A model generated the notes under the pieces. It saw nothing but the letters and a program-made list of their open reading frames with translations, did not search any database and had not been told where the DNA came from. Of a DNA stretch of 64,000 bases, positions 10,346 to 18,171 are shown piece by piece. A program made the position numbers and the translations under genes. Location of the stretch: positions 434,001 to 498,000 of the forward strand of contig NZ_CP127390.1 of assembly GCF_030286045.1 (NCBI RefSeq), written 5' to 3'. Positions within the stretch are counted from its first letter, which is position 1; each line of letters starts with the position of its first letter. Source of the DNA: Propionimicrobium sp. PCR01-08-3 (lineage in GTDB: Bacteria; Actinomycetota; Actinomycetes; Propionibacteriales; Propionibacteriaceae).

Positions 10346-10458
10346 TTCCGCTTGCCAACGGATGCTTGCACGGTCGAGTCTTCATTGGAGTGCAGCCGCC
10401 AGCTCGAGGCGGAGTATCGCGTGCTCTGTTCGAGCGATCTCTACGTCGCGGGCATCCG

Positions 10459-10464
10459 TAGACT
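10459..10464 (+). promoter_or_regulatory. -10 box giving a leaderless transcript (DUF4112 gene)
   Basis: TAGACT lies six bases before the ATG at 10471, too close for a leader or Shine-Dalgarno site. No clear -35 is seen. Confidence 0.5.
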
Positions 10465-10470
10465 TGCGGT

Positions 10471-11001
10471 ATGTCCGAGCGTGATGAACCATGGAATGAC
10501 CCGGATGGGCCGACGCTCGAACCGGACGCAGTTCTGGACCCGGTACCCGGCGTCTCGCAGACCAGCAGGACGCTGACTCTCATCCTCGACGATCTGCTCC
10601 GGGTGCCCGGCACCGAGATCGGCATCGGCCTGGACGGTTTGGTGGGGCTCATCCCCGGCATCGGGGACGCCAGCACGACGGTGGTTGCCACCGCGATCCT
10701 GGCTGACGCCGTGCGCAACAGGGTGCCGATACCGGTGCTTGCCCGGATGGGATTCAATCTGGGGGTGGACGCGCTGCTGGGCCTGGTGCCCGGAGTGGGT
10801 GATCTGCTCGACATCGCGCACCGCGCGAACCGGAAGAACCTCCGCCTGCTGGAGGCCGCCGTGAACGATCGGCAGCGCACCAAGCAGCGTTCCACGGTCT
10901 ACCTGATATGCGCGATCGGGCTGGTCGCGAGCACGCTGATTGTTCTGCTCGCGGCCCTGATCTGGGGGATATGGCTGCTGTGGCGGCTGATCACGGGCTG
11001 A
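10471..11001 (+). CDS. DUF4112 membrane protein
   Basis: 176-aa protein with the two duplicated hydrophobic signatures GLDGLVGLIPGIGD and GVDALLGLVPGVGDLLD that define DUF4112. A positively charged loop (HRANRKNLR) and a C-terminal transmembrane helix (YLICAIGLVASTLIVLLAALI) follow. No biochemical function is established for the family. Starts at ATG 10471 without a Shine-Dalgarno site, consistent with leaderless expression from the TAGACT box. Converges with the CBS gene across a shared terminator. Confidence 0.8.
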   Translation: MSERDEPWNDPDGPTLEPDAVLDPVPGVSQTSRTLTLILDDLLRVPGTEIGIGLDGLVGLIPGIGDASTTVVATAILADAVRNRVPIPVLARMGFNLGVDALLGLVPGVGDLLDIAHRANRKNLRLLEAAVNDRQRTKQRSTVYLICAIGLVASTLIVLLAALIWGIWLLWRLITG

Positions 11002-11032
11002 TCGCCATACATCAGATAATCGGACAAACAGT

Positions 11033-11070
11033 GAGGGCGCCCGGTCTCCCGGACGCCCTCAATAGTTTTC
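11033..11070. terminator. Bidirectional terminator between DUF4112 and CBS genes
   Basis: GAGGGCGCCCGG (11033-11044) pairs with CCGGACGCCCTC (11049-11060) with one mismatch, followed by AATAGTTTTC on the plus strand. Suitable for both convergent genes. Confidence 0.75.
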
Positions 11071-11130
11071 TACGCCATGTCAGCTATCTCGTCGGCGGCA
11101 CGCCACCTGTACCCGCAGACGGCACACTCG

Positions 11131-11559
11131 CTATTGCTGTACGTAGTTGATCAGATGATCTCGCTCGTCGGTGAGAGAGTCGAGGCGAGCCTTGACCACG
11201 TCACCGATGCTGACGATCGCAAGCAGCGAGCCGTCGTCTGAGACGACGGGCAGGTGGCGAATACGGAACTCCGTCATGACCGCCGCGAGGTCGGCGGTGT
11301 CGTCGTCCAGGCCGGCGACGTGCAGGTCGGTGTCCATCACCTCGCTGACCGGGTGTTGACGCACATCATCGTCGGCCTGGGCCAAGGCACTGATGATGTT
11401 GCGTTCGGCGACGAGCCCGATGGGCCGTCCATTGTCAACAACCACTACTGACCCGATGCGGTTGGTGACGAGCAACTGCAGCAGATCGGCCACAGTGGCG
11501 TCCGGGGAGACCACGACCACGTCGTGGCCCTTTCTCTTCAGTACGTCATGGACTCGCAT
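11131..11559 (-). CDS. Tandem CBS-domain protein
   Basis: 142-aa soluble protein made of two CBS motifs: about residues 8-60 (VSPDATVADLLQLLVTNRIGSVVVVD) and 75-130 (DDTADLAAVMTEFRIRHLPVVSDDG). Stand-alone CBS pairs usually bind adenine nucleotides and sense energy state; the partner here is unknown. ATG at 11559 (MRVHDVLKRKG) is chosen over a 64-residue longer reading because the family starts there. On the minus strand TACTGT lies six bases before it, so the mRNA is probably leaderless. Divergent from gltX. Confidence 0.85.
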   Translation of the reverse strand: MRVHDVLKRKGHDVVVVSPDATVADLLQLLVTNRIGSVVVVDNGRPIGLVAERNIISALAQADDDVRQHPVSEVMDTDLHVAGLDDDTADLAAVMTEFRIRHLPVVSDDGSLLAIVSIGDVVKARLDSLTDERDHLINYVQQ

Positions 11560-11675
11560 GCCCACACAGTAGCCGTGTGCGGGGCATCGCGGGAAGACTT
11601 TCGAAGTCATCTGATTTCTTCTTGCAGCGTTCGGCGATGGCCGCCTGCTGAGTTCGGCACCCGGCGACGAAACGG

Positions 11676-11681
11676 TAGGCT
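11676..11681 (+). promoter_or_regulatory. -10 box of gltX (leaderless)
   Basis: TAGGCT ends eight bases before the GTG at 11690; there is no Shine-Dalgarno sequence in between. Confidence 0.55.
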
Positions 11682-11689
11682 GAGGGATT

Positions 11690-13153
11690 GTGACCACACC
11701 AGCTCGTACCCGTGTCGCCCCCAGTCCCACCGGTGATCCGCATGTCGGCACCGCCTATATGGCCTTGTTCGACAAGGCTTGGGCGCGCAAGACCGGGGGC
11801 CGGTTCGTCCTTCGTATCGAAGACACCGATCGCAACCGGTTGGTCGAAGGCTCCGAACAGCAGATCTACGATTCGCTCGCCTGGCTGGGGCTCGATGCGG
11901 ACGAAAGCCCCGAGCTCGGCGGGCCCTACGCGCCGTACAAGCAATCGGAGCGGCTGGACACCTATCGTCCGTTCGTCGACAAACTGATCGAGGACGGTCA
12001 CGCCTACTACTGCTGGTGTTCGGGCGAGCGGTTGGCGCAGATGCGCAAGGAGCAGCAGGAATCCAAGCAGTCGAATACCGGCTACGACCGATTGTGCCTG
12101 GGCATGACCCGCGAGGAGCGGGCCAAGCTGCCCGGGTTCAGCGAGACGCCGGTGGTGCGGATGCTTGTTCCCGACGATGTGACGCTGAGTTTCCATGATC
12201 TGATTCGCGGTGAGGTGAAAGCCCCTCGTCCCGACGATCAGGTGATCTTGAAGGCAGACGGTTTCCCGACCTACCACCTGGCCGTCGTGGTGGACGATCA
12301 CCTGATGGGCATCACCACGGTGGTGCGTGGCGAGGAGTGGATCTCATCGACGCCGAAACATCTGCTGCTGTACCGGTGGCTTGGCTGGGACGCACCGGAT
12401 TTCGCGCACATGCCGCTGCTGCGCAATACCGACAAGTCGAAGATCTCGAAGCGCAAGAATCCGGCTGCGCGCCTGATGTGGTTCCGCGAACAGGGCTATC
12501 TGCCCGAGGCACTACGCAATTTTCTGCAGCTGTTGGCCTATCCGCCGGCCGAGGGCGAGCAGGAAGTTTCTTCGTTCGACGAGTTCGTCGAGGGGTTCGA
12601 CTGGGGCAAGATCAGCACCGTCGGCCCGATCTTCGACGTCAAGAAGCTGGATTGGCTGAACGGCGTGTACATTCGCTCGCTGCCCACCCACGAGCTGGCC
12701 GATCGCATCGTTTCGTATGCGTTGGAGTCGGGGCAGTGGTCCTCGGTGCCCGAGGGCGGACGCGAGACCGTACTGGCGGCGACGCCGCTGATCTCGGAGC
12801 GGCTGGTGACACTGGCCGAAGCGCTGCCGAAGCTGCAGTTCCTTTTCGATTCGGACTATGACCTGTCGATCAATCCGGCCTCGGTTGCGAAGCTGAAGGA
12901 CAACGCCGGCGAGGTGTTGGCTGTGGCCGAGACAACGTTGAAGGATCTGGGGGAGTGGACGACGGGTGCCATTCATCAGGCGCTCAATGTCGCGTTGGTG
13001 GAAGGTATGGAGTTGAAGCCGAAGTTCGCCTTCGCGCCGATCCGGGTGGCGATCACCGGCGAACAGGTCTCACCCCCGCTCTTCGAATCGATGGAGATCC
13101 TGGGCAAGGATTCGAGCCTGGCCCGGATAGCGCGTCTGGCCCAGGAGCTATAG
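11690..13153 (+). CDS. gltX: Glutamyl-tRNA synthetase
   Basis: 487-aa class I synthetase that charges tRNA with glutamate. The HIGH-type signature APSPTGDPHVGT is at residues 10-21 and the KMSKS-type loop KISKRK at 251-256. FVLRIEDTDRNR and the alpha-helical anticodon domain (EWTTGAIHQALN, ending ARLAQEL) are complete. GTG start 11690 follows a TAGGCT -10 box directly. The last two codons overlap the convergent HNH gene by 6 bp. A second, decayed copy of the gltX 3' end lies at 15352-15537. Confidence 0.97.
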   Translation: MTTPARTRVAPSPTGDPHVGTAYMALFDKAWARKTGGRFVLRIEDTDRNRLVEGSEQQIYDSLAWLGLDADESPELGGPYAPYKQSERLDTYRPFVDKLIEDGHAYYCWCSGERLAQMRKEQQESKQSNTGYDRLCLGMTREERAKLPGFSETPVVRMLVPDDVTLSFHDLIRGEVKAPRPDDQVILKADGFPTYHLAVVVDDHLMGITTVVRGEEWISSTPKHLLLYRWLGWDAPDFAHMPLLRNTDKSKISKRKNPAARLMWFREQGYLPEALRNFLQLLAYPPAEGEQEVSSFDEFVEGFDWGKISTVGPIFDVKKLDWLNGVYIRSLPTHELADRIVSYALESGQWSSVPEGGRETVLAATPLISERLVTLAEALPKLQFLFDSDYDLSINPASVAKLKDNAGEVLAVAETTLKDLGEWTTGAIHQALNVALVEGMELKPKFAFAPIRVAITGEQVSPPLFESMEILGKDSSLARIARLAQEL

Positions 13154-15271
13154 GCCGCGTCGCGCGGGCACGTGAATGCGGGTCGTGCCTCCCGGGCTGA
13201 CCTGGTAGCAGTACCCGAGTTTTGAAGTCCAAATAAAGGTGCCGGGGGACGGTTGCTGGAGTTGCCAGCCGCCGTTGGTTTTCGCTCGGTGTGCCTTTCG
13301 GGAGAGCGGGCCGAGGTTGGCGGGGTTGGTCTGGCCGGTCGGCTGGTTTTCGCCTCGGTGAAACGGCATCGTGTGGTCCTGGTCGCAATAGCGGGACGCA
13401 GTGGTGCCGTAGGGGAATACGTCGACCGGATTGCGTTGCTCGATGACGAACCGCATCTTCTCGGGAACCTGGTATGCGTTGGTCGGTTTGATGTCTGTGG
13501 GGTTGATAACCGGTCGGACGACGACTGCCGAGTCTTTCAGAAATTCGGGTAGCTGGCTGACAAGAATCGGCCCCCAATCTTCAATCCGGGCTATGCCGGT
13601 CGGCGGCAGCTGAGGTTGGTAACAGGTGATCCGCCGCTGGTTTTCTGTCGGGTTACGGGCTGATTCACAACCGGCTGGTTCTGCATTTCCGGCGCCTGCC
13701 GCAGGGTCGTGGGCGGCTCCGTGCGGTTCGTCATCTCCGCTTTGACGATTCACCGTCGAGGCACTGTCTCCGGAGTTATGGTCCCCCTTGTCATCGATCG
13801 ATGACGGACCGGCTGCTGGGGTAGCGAATGCGAGATTATCGGCGTTGATATGCACGATCAGGGTGTGGGTCGGCATAGTGGTGCGGCGGGATGTTTGTGC
13901 GCAGCTCCCTTGCGTCTCCCGGTCGTAGCTCATCTCGCGCGCTTTCCGATCTTGTTGGTCGGGTGTCTGCTGTGGCCATGATGCTGCTGGGACCGGGAGT
14001 CTGCTTGTGTCGTCGGTCTTGCCGATGCTTGTGCTGTCATGATTGTCGAGCTGATGTGACTCGGCCCGTCGGCAGGCGTCCGACACAGAGCTGGCTGTCG
14101 CTTGACCTGCCTGGCCGTCGGCCCGCGTGTTGACTTCTTGGTGGGTGCGGCAGACGATACCGAGGGCTTGGGCGCGTCGCCGGTCGTGGTCATCGAATGA
14201 ATCACAGTCGGGGTCGGCGGGGATCAGTGCGGCGACTTGCTTCAAGATCGAATCGAACAAGATGCCGTCGCGAGCGTCAACGACGCCGTAGATCGTGACG
14301 TGCCCGTCCTCAATGGGAGAGACCCGGATAAACCGCGCCTTGCGGGCGGCTTCGTGCCGTTGCTGGGCGAGTTGGGGGTCGGCGGCGATGATCCATTCGT
14401 CCATGCGTTTCATGGCCAGGGTGAACGGCAGTAGCCGTAGCGCGTGGGCGAGCTGTTCGTCCACACGATGGGCGGCTTCGAGGGGGAGGTGATGGCATCG
14501 GGCACAGGCCTTCTTGGCTTGCCATACGCGGATGTTTCCGGCCATAACTTTTTGCAGAGTGAGGGGGAATCGGTAGCCCAGATCCAGGGCTTCTCCGATC
14601 CGGGAGATCGCCGATCGTGCGGTGATACCGAGCAGAGGTCCGATTTCAAGGGCGAGATATTCGCCCAGGTGTGGAGTTCCGTCGTGTCCGTAGGCGGTGA
14701 GCTTTTCTCCGTGGGTGTCACGTTCGATGGCGGCGTCGACTGCCTCGGAGTTGACGTCCCAGACTTCGGCGGCGTGCAGGATGGCGATGAGTTCGGCTAC
14801 TTCTGCGGCGATCACTTGATGGTGAGCATGGTCGAGCGCGGTGAACGCTGTGGCGCGTTCGGCCGGTGTGGCCACGAACTCGGGATCGGCGACCATGATC
14901 CGCTTGTCGTCATCCGGCAGCACAGTCCTGGACGCCGCGGGAGCTCTCAGTCCTGGGTATGGAGGAAGGGCAGCCGCAGGAACCGATCGCGTAGAGACCC
15001 GGCAGTCTCCAGTCGCTGCGTTGCTGGCAAACGAAGGCACCGGATTCTTGCCGAGCAGTGCCGACGCTAGACCTGCATCTGTGGAGTCGGTTGGTGACGA
15101 AAGGATCGGCCGAGCGAAGGCGTCATCTGAAGATTGAGAACGACTGGATCGACCGGTCGTTGAGGCCCTGCACGTGAGACTGCTTGAACGAGCGCCCGCT
15201 CCCAGCAAGGACGGTTTTCCGACGGCGATTGCGCTGCCGGGTCCCCAATTGGTGGCCGTGGGAGTCTTCAT
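13148..15271 (-). CDS. 13E12-repeat-family DUF222/HNH endonuclease domain protein
   Basis: 707-aa protein of the 13E12/DUF222 family, common and multicopy in actinomycetes. The DUF222 helical region spans about residues 125-360 (FTALDHAHHQVIAAEVAELIA, RISRIGEALDLG-like blocks). A Ser/Asp-rich, low-complexity linker follows. The HNH nuclease at about 620-675 has YCDQDHTMPFHRG and NPANLGPLSRKAHRAKTNGG. The first 120 residues are low complexity, so a start at Met125 (MVADPEFVATPAER) is possible. A LexA-type box sits 66 bp upstream of the ATG, suggesting damage induction. It converges with gltX and is bounded on the other side by a gltX remnant, the layout expected of an inserted unit. Confidence 0.85.
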   Translation of the reverse strand: MKTPTATNWGPGSAIAVGKPSLLGAGARSSSLTCRASTTGRSSRSQSSDDAFARPILSSPTDSTDAGLASALLGKNPVPSFASNAATGDCRVSTRSVPAAALPPYPGLRAPAASRTVLPDDDKRIMVADPEFVATPAERATAFTALDHAHHQVIAAEVAELIAILHAAEVWDVNSEAVDAAIERDTHGEKLTAYGHDGTPHLGEYLALEIGPLLGITARSAISRIGEALDLGYRFPLTLQKVMAGNIRVWQAKKACARCHHLPLEAAHRVDEQLAHALRLLPFTLAMKRMDEWIIAADPQLAQQRHEAARKARFIRVSPIEDGHVTIYGVVDARDGILFDSILKQVAALIPADPDCDSFDDHDRRRAQALGIVCRTHQEVNTRADGQAGQATASSVSDACRRAESHQLDNHDSTSIGKTDDTSRLPVPAASWPQQTPDQQDRKAREMSYDRETQGSCAQTSRRTTMPTHTLIVHINADNLAFATPAAGPSSIDDKGDHNSGDSASTVNRQSGDDEPHGAAHDPAAGAGNAEPAGCESARNPTENQRRITCYQPQLPPTGIARIEDWGPILVSQLPEFLKDSAVVVRPVINPTDIKPTNAYQVPEKMRFVIEQRNPVDVFPYGTTASRYCDQDHTMPFHRGENQPTGQTNPANLGPLSRKAHRAKTNGGWQLQQPSPGTFIWTSKLGYCYQVSPGGTTRIHVPARRGL

Positions 15272-15336
15272 GAAACAAACAATACTCGAACAGAAGATCG
15301 GATACTAGACCCTAACCGCACATACTGGATATATTA

Positions 15337-15352
15337 TCGAACAATAGTTCGA
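15337..15352 (-). promoter_or_regulatory. LexA (SOS) box upstream of the 13E12/HNH gene
   Basis: TCGAACAATAGTTCGA is a perfect match to the actinobacterial LexA operator TCGAAC-N4-GTTCGA; the palindrome extends to 15336-15353. It lies 66 bp upstream of the HNH ATG on the minus strand. An AT-rich TAATATAT stretch next to it and a TATTGT seven bases before the ATG are possible -10 boxes. 13E12-family genes of M. tuberculosis are known LexA targets. Confidence 0.8.
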
Positions 15353-15537
15353 TGTTGAAAGCGTTCGGAGCGGCGACGTGGCCGCGAGCCGCATCGTTCA
15401 TCGCTGATGCGATGACGTCACCGAGTTCGGGCAGCGATCATCGGCAAGTAGACCTCGCTTCCCCTTGTTCGAGTCGATGGAGATCTTCGGTAAGCAACCA
15501 GGCCCAGGTTCTGACCTGCCTCGCGGGGGAGCTATAG
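15352..15537 (+). pseudogene. Decayed copy of the gltX 3' end
   Basis: From GTTGAAAG at 15353 to CTATAG at 15537 this stretch aligns with the last part of gltX. It shares the 12-mer TCGATGGAGATC (13088-13099 versus 15474-15485) and the final GGAGCTATAGG (13144-13154 versus 15528-15538) at corresponding spacing. Small indels frameshift it, and a segment of about 60-70 bp is missing near 15415. Its last codons read LAGEL-stop versus LAQEL-stop in gltX. Identity over the last 105 bp is roughly two thirds by eye. It is read as a footprint of insertion or allelic replacement at the gltX 3' end. The rest of 15272-15663 holds the SOS box and a candidate promoter (TTGACC 15593, GAAACT 15616) for the lipoprotein. 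Confidence 0.7.
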
Positions 15538-15663
15538 GTCAGAGTCCCGATTCCTGACGTCGCTGAGTTGTCCACAGAACAACTGACCTGGCTTGACCCT
15601 GCTCAGGAGATGGCTGAAACTGTGGGTACTTGTCAGTGCTGACTTGAGCCCCAGGAGTTTCAG

Positions 15664-16239
15664 ATGCGTGGACGCATGGGTGTAGTGGCGGTTGGTTTAT
15701 CGGTTGTGCTCGTTTTCGGGGCGTGCACTCCGGGCGGTGCGGAGCCGAGTGGAGGTGGCGCTTCGTCGGCTACTCCGATGGCTTCGGTGTCTGCGGCGCC
15801 GTCGTCGGATGCTGAGATGGACGCACTGTATGCGGAAGCCGAGCAGGTCTTTCGCCGGTCAATGGAATTACGCAACCAATTCGAAGGGTCCGGAGATTAC
15901 AGCGAGTTTCCTGCCGAGCTCAATGAACTATTGGCGGATCCGTACCTTGATTCGGTCCATCAGCTGTTCGACTTTGGGCGCGAGAACGGTCTCCACGGTC
16001 CTGCTGGAGTTGGCCCGGCTTTGACCGTCGCCCGCTACCCGGGCGTTAGCAAAGGAGGCTCGGAAGTCGCGTTACGCGCTTGTCTTGACTCAAGAGACGC
16101 GCCTGCGCTTGATGCGGATGGGGAAGTGTTTTCTGAAGGTGGCCTCTTTCACATGAAATTGTTCTTCAAGCATTTTGAGGGCTCGCTCAAGCTCTTCGAT
16201 GGCACCACAGGGAGTGTGGACGAATGCCCATTTGGCTGA
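15664..16239 (+). CDS. Secreted lipoprotein of unknown function
   Basis: 191-aa protein with a type II signal peptide: MRGRMGVVAVGLSVVLVFGAC with lipobox VFGAC, then a Gly/Ser/Ala-rich linker. The globular part, from about residue 50, has no motif I recognise; two cysteines (ACLDS, DECPFG) may form a disulfide. AGGAG lies eight bases before the ATG. The 3' end overlaps the next gene by 16 bp in another frame, so the two are probably cotranslated and may act together at the cell surface. Confidence 0.7.
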   Translation: MRGRMGVVAVGLSVVLVFGACTPGGAEPSGGGASSATPMASVSAAPSSDAEMDALYAEAEQVFRRSMELRNQFEGSGDYSEFPAELNELLADPYLDSVHQLFDFGRENGLHGPAGVGPALTVARYPGVSKGGSEVALRACLDSRDAPALDADGEVFSEGGLFHMKLFFKHFEGSLKLFDGTTGSVDECPFG

Positions 16240-17072
16240 GATCAGTATTCGCAGCTTGGCTGTGCATTGTGCTATCGCTGACTGCGCAGGTAACAGCGGC
16301 CAACGCTCATTGTTCTGATGTTCAGGGGCAATACGGCACTATCCAAACTTGCTCTGGCGACTCGTCACTCGAGATTACGGCTGGGGAGACGCAGCCTGGT
16401 TCCGCTGGGGTGGTGGCGGATTCGGGTTGGTCTGTGGTGGATGGTGTCGCTGGTGGTTCTGGTGGCGGTGAGGATGTGCCGGTGGTGGTGTGTGATTTGT
16501 TCTCCCATGTGGCGGCGGAGGGTGCTTCGGGGTTGAAGTGTCCGAATGGCGGGAGGTTGTTGCCGGGCGCGGCGCCGGCGGCGGATGTTGCTGATGCTCC
16601 GGTGGTGGATGTGGGTGCTGTTGCCCGGTCTGCTGTTGCGTCTCTTGGTGTTCCTGCGCCGCGGGTTCGGTTGTCTCCGGAGCCTCAGGATAATGAGTGG
16701 GGTGCTTTGGGTGTGGGGTTGCCGATTTGGGGTTGGGTGGATGATCCCGGCTCATTGACTCAGTCGGCCAGTGCGGAGGGGATTGATATTTCGTTGACGG
16801 CGTCGCGGGGCACCGTGAGGTTTGATTGGGGTGATGGCACGGTTTCGGAGTGCACGCAGATGTCGGAGCGTCCGGCGGGTGTGGATCCGTTGACGCCGTC
16901 TCCGACGTGTGGGCATACGTATCTCAAGCGTGGCGATTACACGATTACTGTGACGGCAGAGTGGTCGGTGGCGTGGTCGGCGTTGGGTCAGCAGGGTGAG
17001 GTGCCGTTGGTCTCGAATACCGTGACCTATGAGATGCCGATCCGCGAATTCGTCACCGTCGTCATCGGCTGA
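16224..17072 (+). CDS. Secreted protein with PKD-like domain
   Basis: 282-aa exported protein: signal peptide MPIWLRSVFAAWLCIVLSLTAQ... ending near ANA, a cysteine-containing N-terminal region, then a PKD-like fold at about residues 180-275. That fold carries TVRFDWGDGTVSECT and CGHTYLKRGDYTITVTAEWSV, with no membrane anchor. The coding strand is strikingly G/T-rich between about 16390 and 17040, with many GGT, GTG and GTT codons unlike the C-ending codons of neighbours. This suggests a different origin. Starts inside the upstream lipoprotein gene. Function unknown; PKD modules mostly mediate protein or carbohydrate contacts. Confidence 0.7.
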   Translation: MPIWLRSVFAAWLCIVLSLTAQVTAANAHCSDVQGQYGTIQTCSGDSSLEITAGETQPGSAGVVADSGWSVVDGVAGGSGGGEDVPVVVCDLFSHVAAEGASGLKCPNGGRLLPGAAPAADVADAPVVDVGAVARSAVASLGVPAPRVRLSPEPQDNEWGALGVGLPIWGWVDDPGSLTQSASAEGIDISLTASRGTVRFDWGDGTVSECTQMSERPAGVDPLTPSPTCGHTYLKRGDYTITVTAEWSVAWSALGQQGEVPLVSNTVTYEMPIREFVTVVIG

Positions 17073-17074
17073 CC

Positions 17075-17308
17075 ATGTGGCGAAATATCGAGAGAGCAGC
17101 CGAGCTAGCTGGCAAGCCAGTGGCAGCTTTGGCGCGGACGGACGCCGAGGAGCGGGCTGGCCGGATCCCGCGCGAGCATGGGGCAACGACCATTGTCCCC
17201 TCCGAGTTCTTCGATGAATTGATTGCCGCGTTCGAGGACCCTGCGTGTCCGAATCAGATACTCGCGGAGGCTGCCGCGCACCTGCACGAGACGATTGATC
17301 GTGACTGA
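17075..17308 (+). pseudogene. DUF1778/TacA-type antitoxin fragment, N-terminally truncated
   Basis: 77 codons reading MWRNIERAAELAGKP... then ATTIVPSEFFDELIAAFEDP, PNQILAEAAAHLHETI. This matches my memory of the middle and C-terminal, toxin-neutralising part of DUF1778 antitoxins (helix, IVLS-type loop, F..AL..P..PN.AL). The N-terminal ribbon-helix-helix DNA-binding strand is missing. No acetyltransferase toxin follows; the next 110 bp hold nothing recognisable. It begins two bases after the PKD gene stop. It is probably a relic, though a short functional protein cannot be excluded. Confidence 0.5.
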
Positions 17309-17422
17309 GCGCCACCGGTCGCAACGATTGGATCGGTACAGGTGCGATGTGATTGGTTAGCCTACGAAGCTTGCCCGGATCTGTCGTCGTCAACTGCCTT
17401 TACCGATACTGTGAATGGATAG

Positions 17423-17728
17423 TCACGGTACGCGGATGTCTGAGGGGTATGGGCCAATGGGTGGGACTGAGCTTTTGATCATCGCCCTGGAGGTGAAGAC
17501 GGCAGCTTCCCCCAGCAGCGTCTCGCGTGGTTTGAGGCCTTCGATCACCAAATAGGCGACATCCGATTCGGGGTCACCCAGATCAGCCGCGGAGAATTGG
17601 TAGGCATTCCGGTCGGTCGCCGCTTGGCCTGGAGCCACCCGGGCGCGATAGGTCTTCGAGCGGTCCTCGGCGGCGTCCAATGCGCGGAGCAGCCGTCCGG
17701 GAGAGATTGAAGACTCAATTGTTGGCAT
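17423..17728 (-). CDS. Hypothetical protein
   Basis: 101-aa protein MPTIESSISPGRLLRALDAAEDRS..., with QFSAADLGDPESDVAYLVIEGLKPRE in the centre and a Pro-rich end. No family recognised, no signal peptide or membrane segment. ATG 17728 is chosen because TATGGT lies seven bases upstream on the minus strand, as in the other leaderless genes here. An ATG at 17740 is in frame too. The ORF could be spurious; support is its codon pattern and the promoter-like box only. Confidence 0.4.
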   Translation of the reverse strand: MPTIESSISPGRLLRALDAAEDRSKTYRARVAPGQAATDRNAYQFSAADLGDPESDVAYLVIEGLKPRETLLGEAAVFTSRAMIKSSVPPIGPYPSDIRVP

Positions 17729-18171
17729 GGACGACACCATAAGCCATCAACCGGCGGCAACCTTCGGGCAGCAAACAGACCACCCGATTTGAATCCGGGG
17801 CCCACTTCGTGCGATTATTTACAGGTTGCTCCTTTGGGGCCCACGTGTGCGCGCCGCGGATAAGGCAGTAAAGCTGCCGAGGCCGGACGAGTGGACAGGT
17901 CTCGGAGCGAAGGCTTCTGATGGTTGGCGCAGCCGCCAGGGGAAGCCGCACCAGCTGGACGTGGGCATGGCCCACTGCGCCGGCGATCGCCTTCGGGTGG
18001 ACGCCGCGGGCTGGCAAGCATATGAACAGAGGGCTTGTGGTAGTGCGGTGAACCAGGTGCGACACGCCCGACCGCGGGGGTCGAGCAATACGGCATTGAC
18101 AAGCGATGTTGGACGGGATTTGGGCTGATTTCAGGTTCAGATCACAGCAGGGACGAGTAGAAGGAACAACC
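17729..18171. other. Gene-free region upstream of the S10 operon
   Basis: 443 bp without a convincing gene; overlapping ORFs on both strands lack family features. GGGGCCCAC occurs twice about 40 bp apart (near 17797 and 17837). TTGACA at 18096-18101 is the best -35 candidate for rpsJ, but the matching -10 is weak (TGGGCT at 18121-18126, 19-bp spacer). A ribosome-binding site AGAAGGA precedes the rpsJ GTG. Confidence 0.4.

Noticed and set aside
13253-15137. Plus-strand frames opposite the HNH gene (99, 208 and 98 codons)
   Set aside because: Antisense to a DUF222/HNH gene with recognisable domains; they overlap one another in different frames.
17826-18128. 100-codon plus-strand and overlapping minus-strand ORFs before rpsJ
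   Set aside because: Mutually overlapping, no conserved motif, unusual composition; best treated as non-coding.
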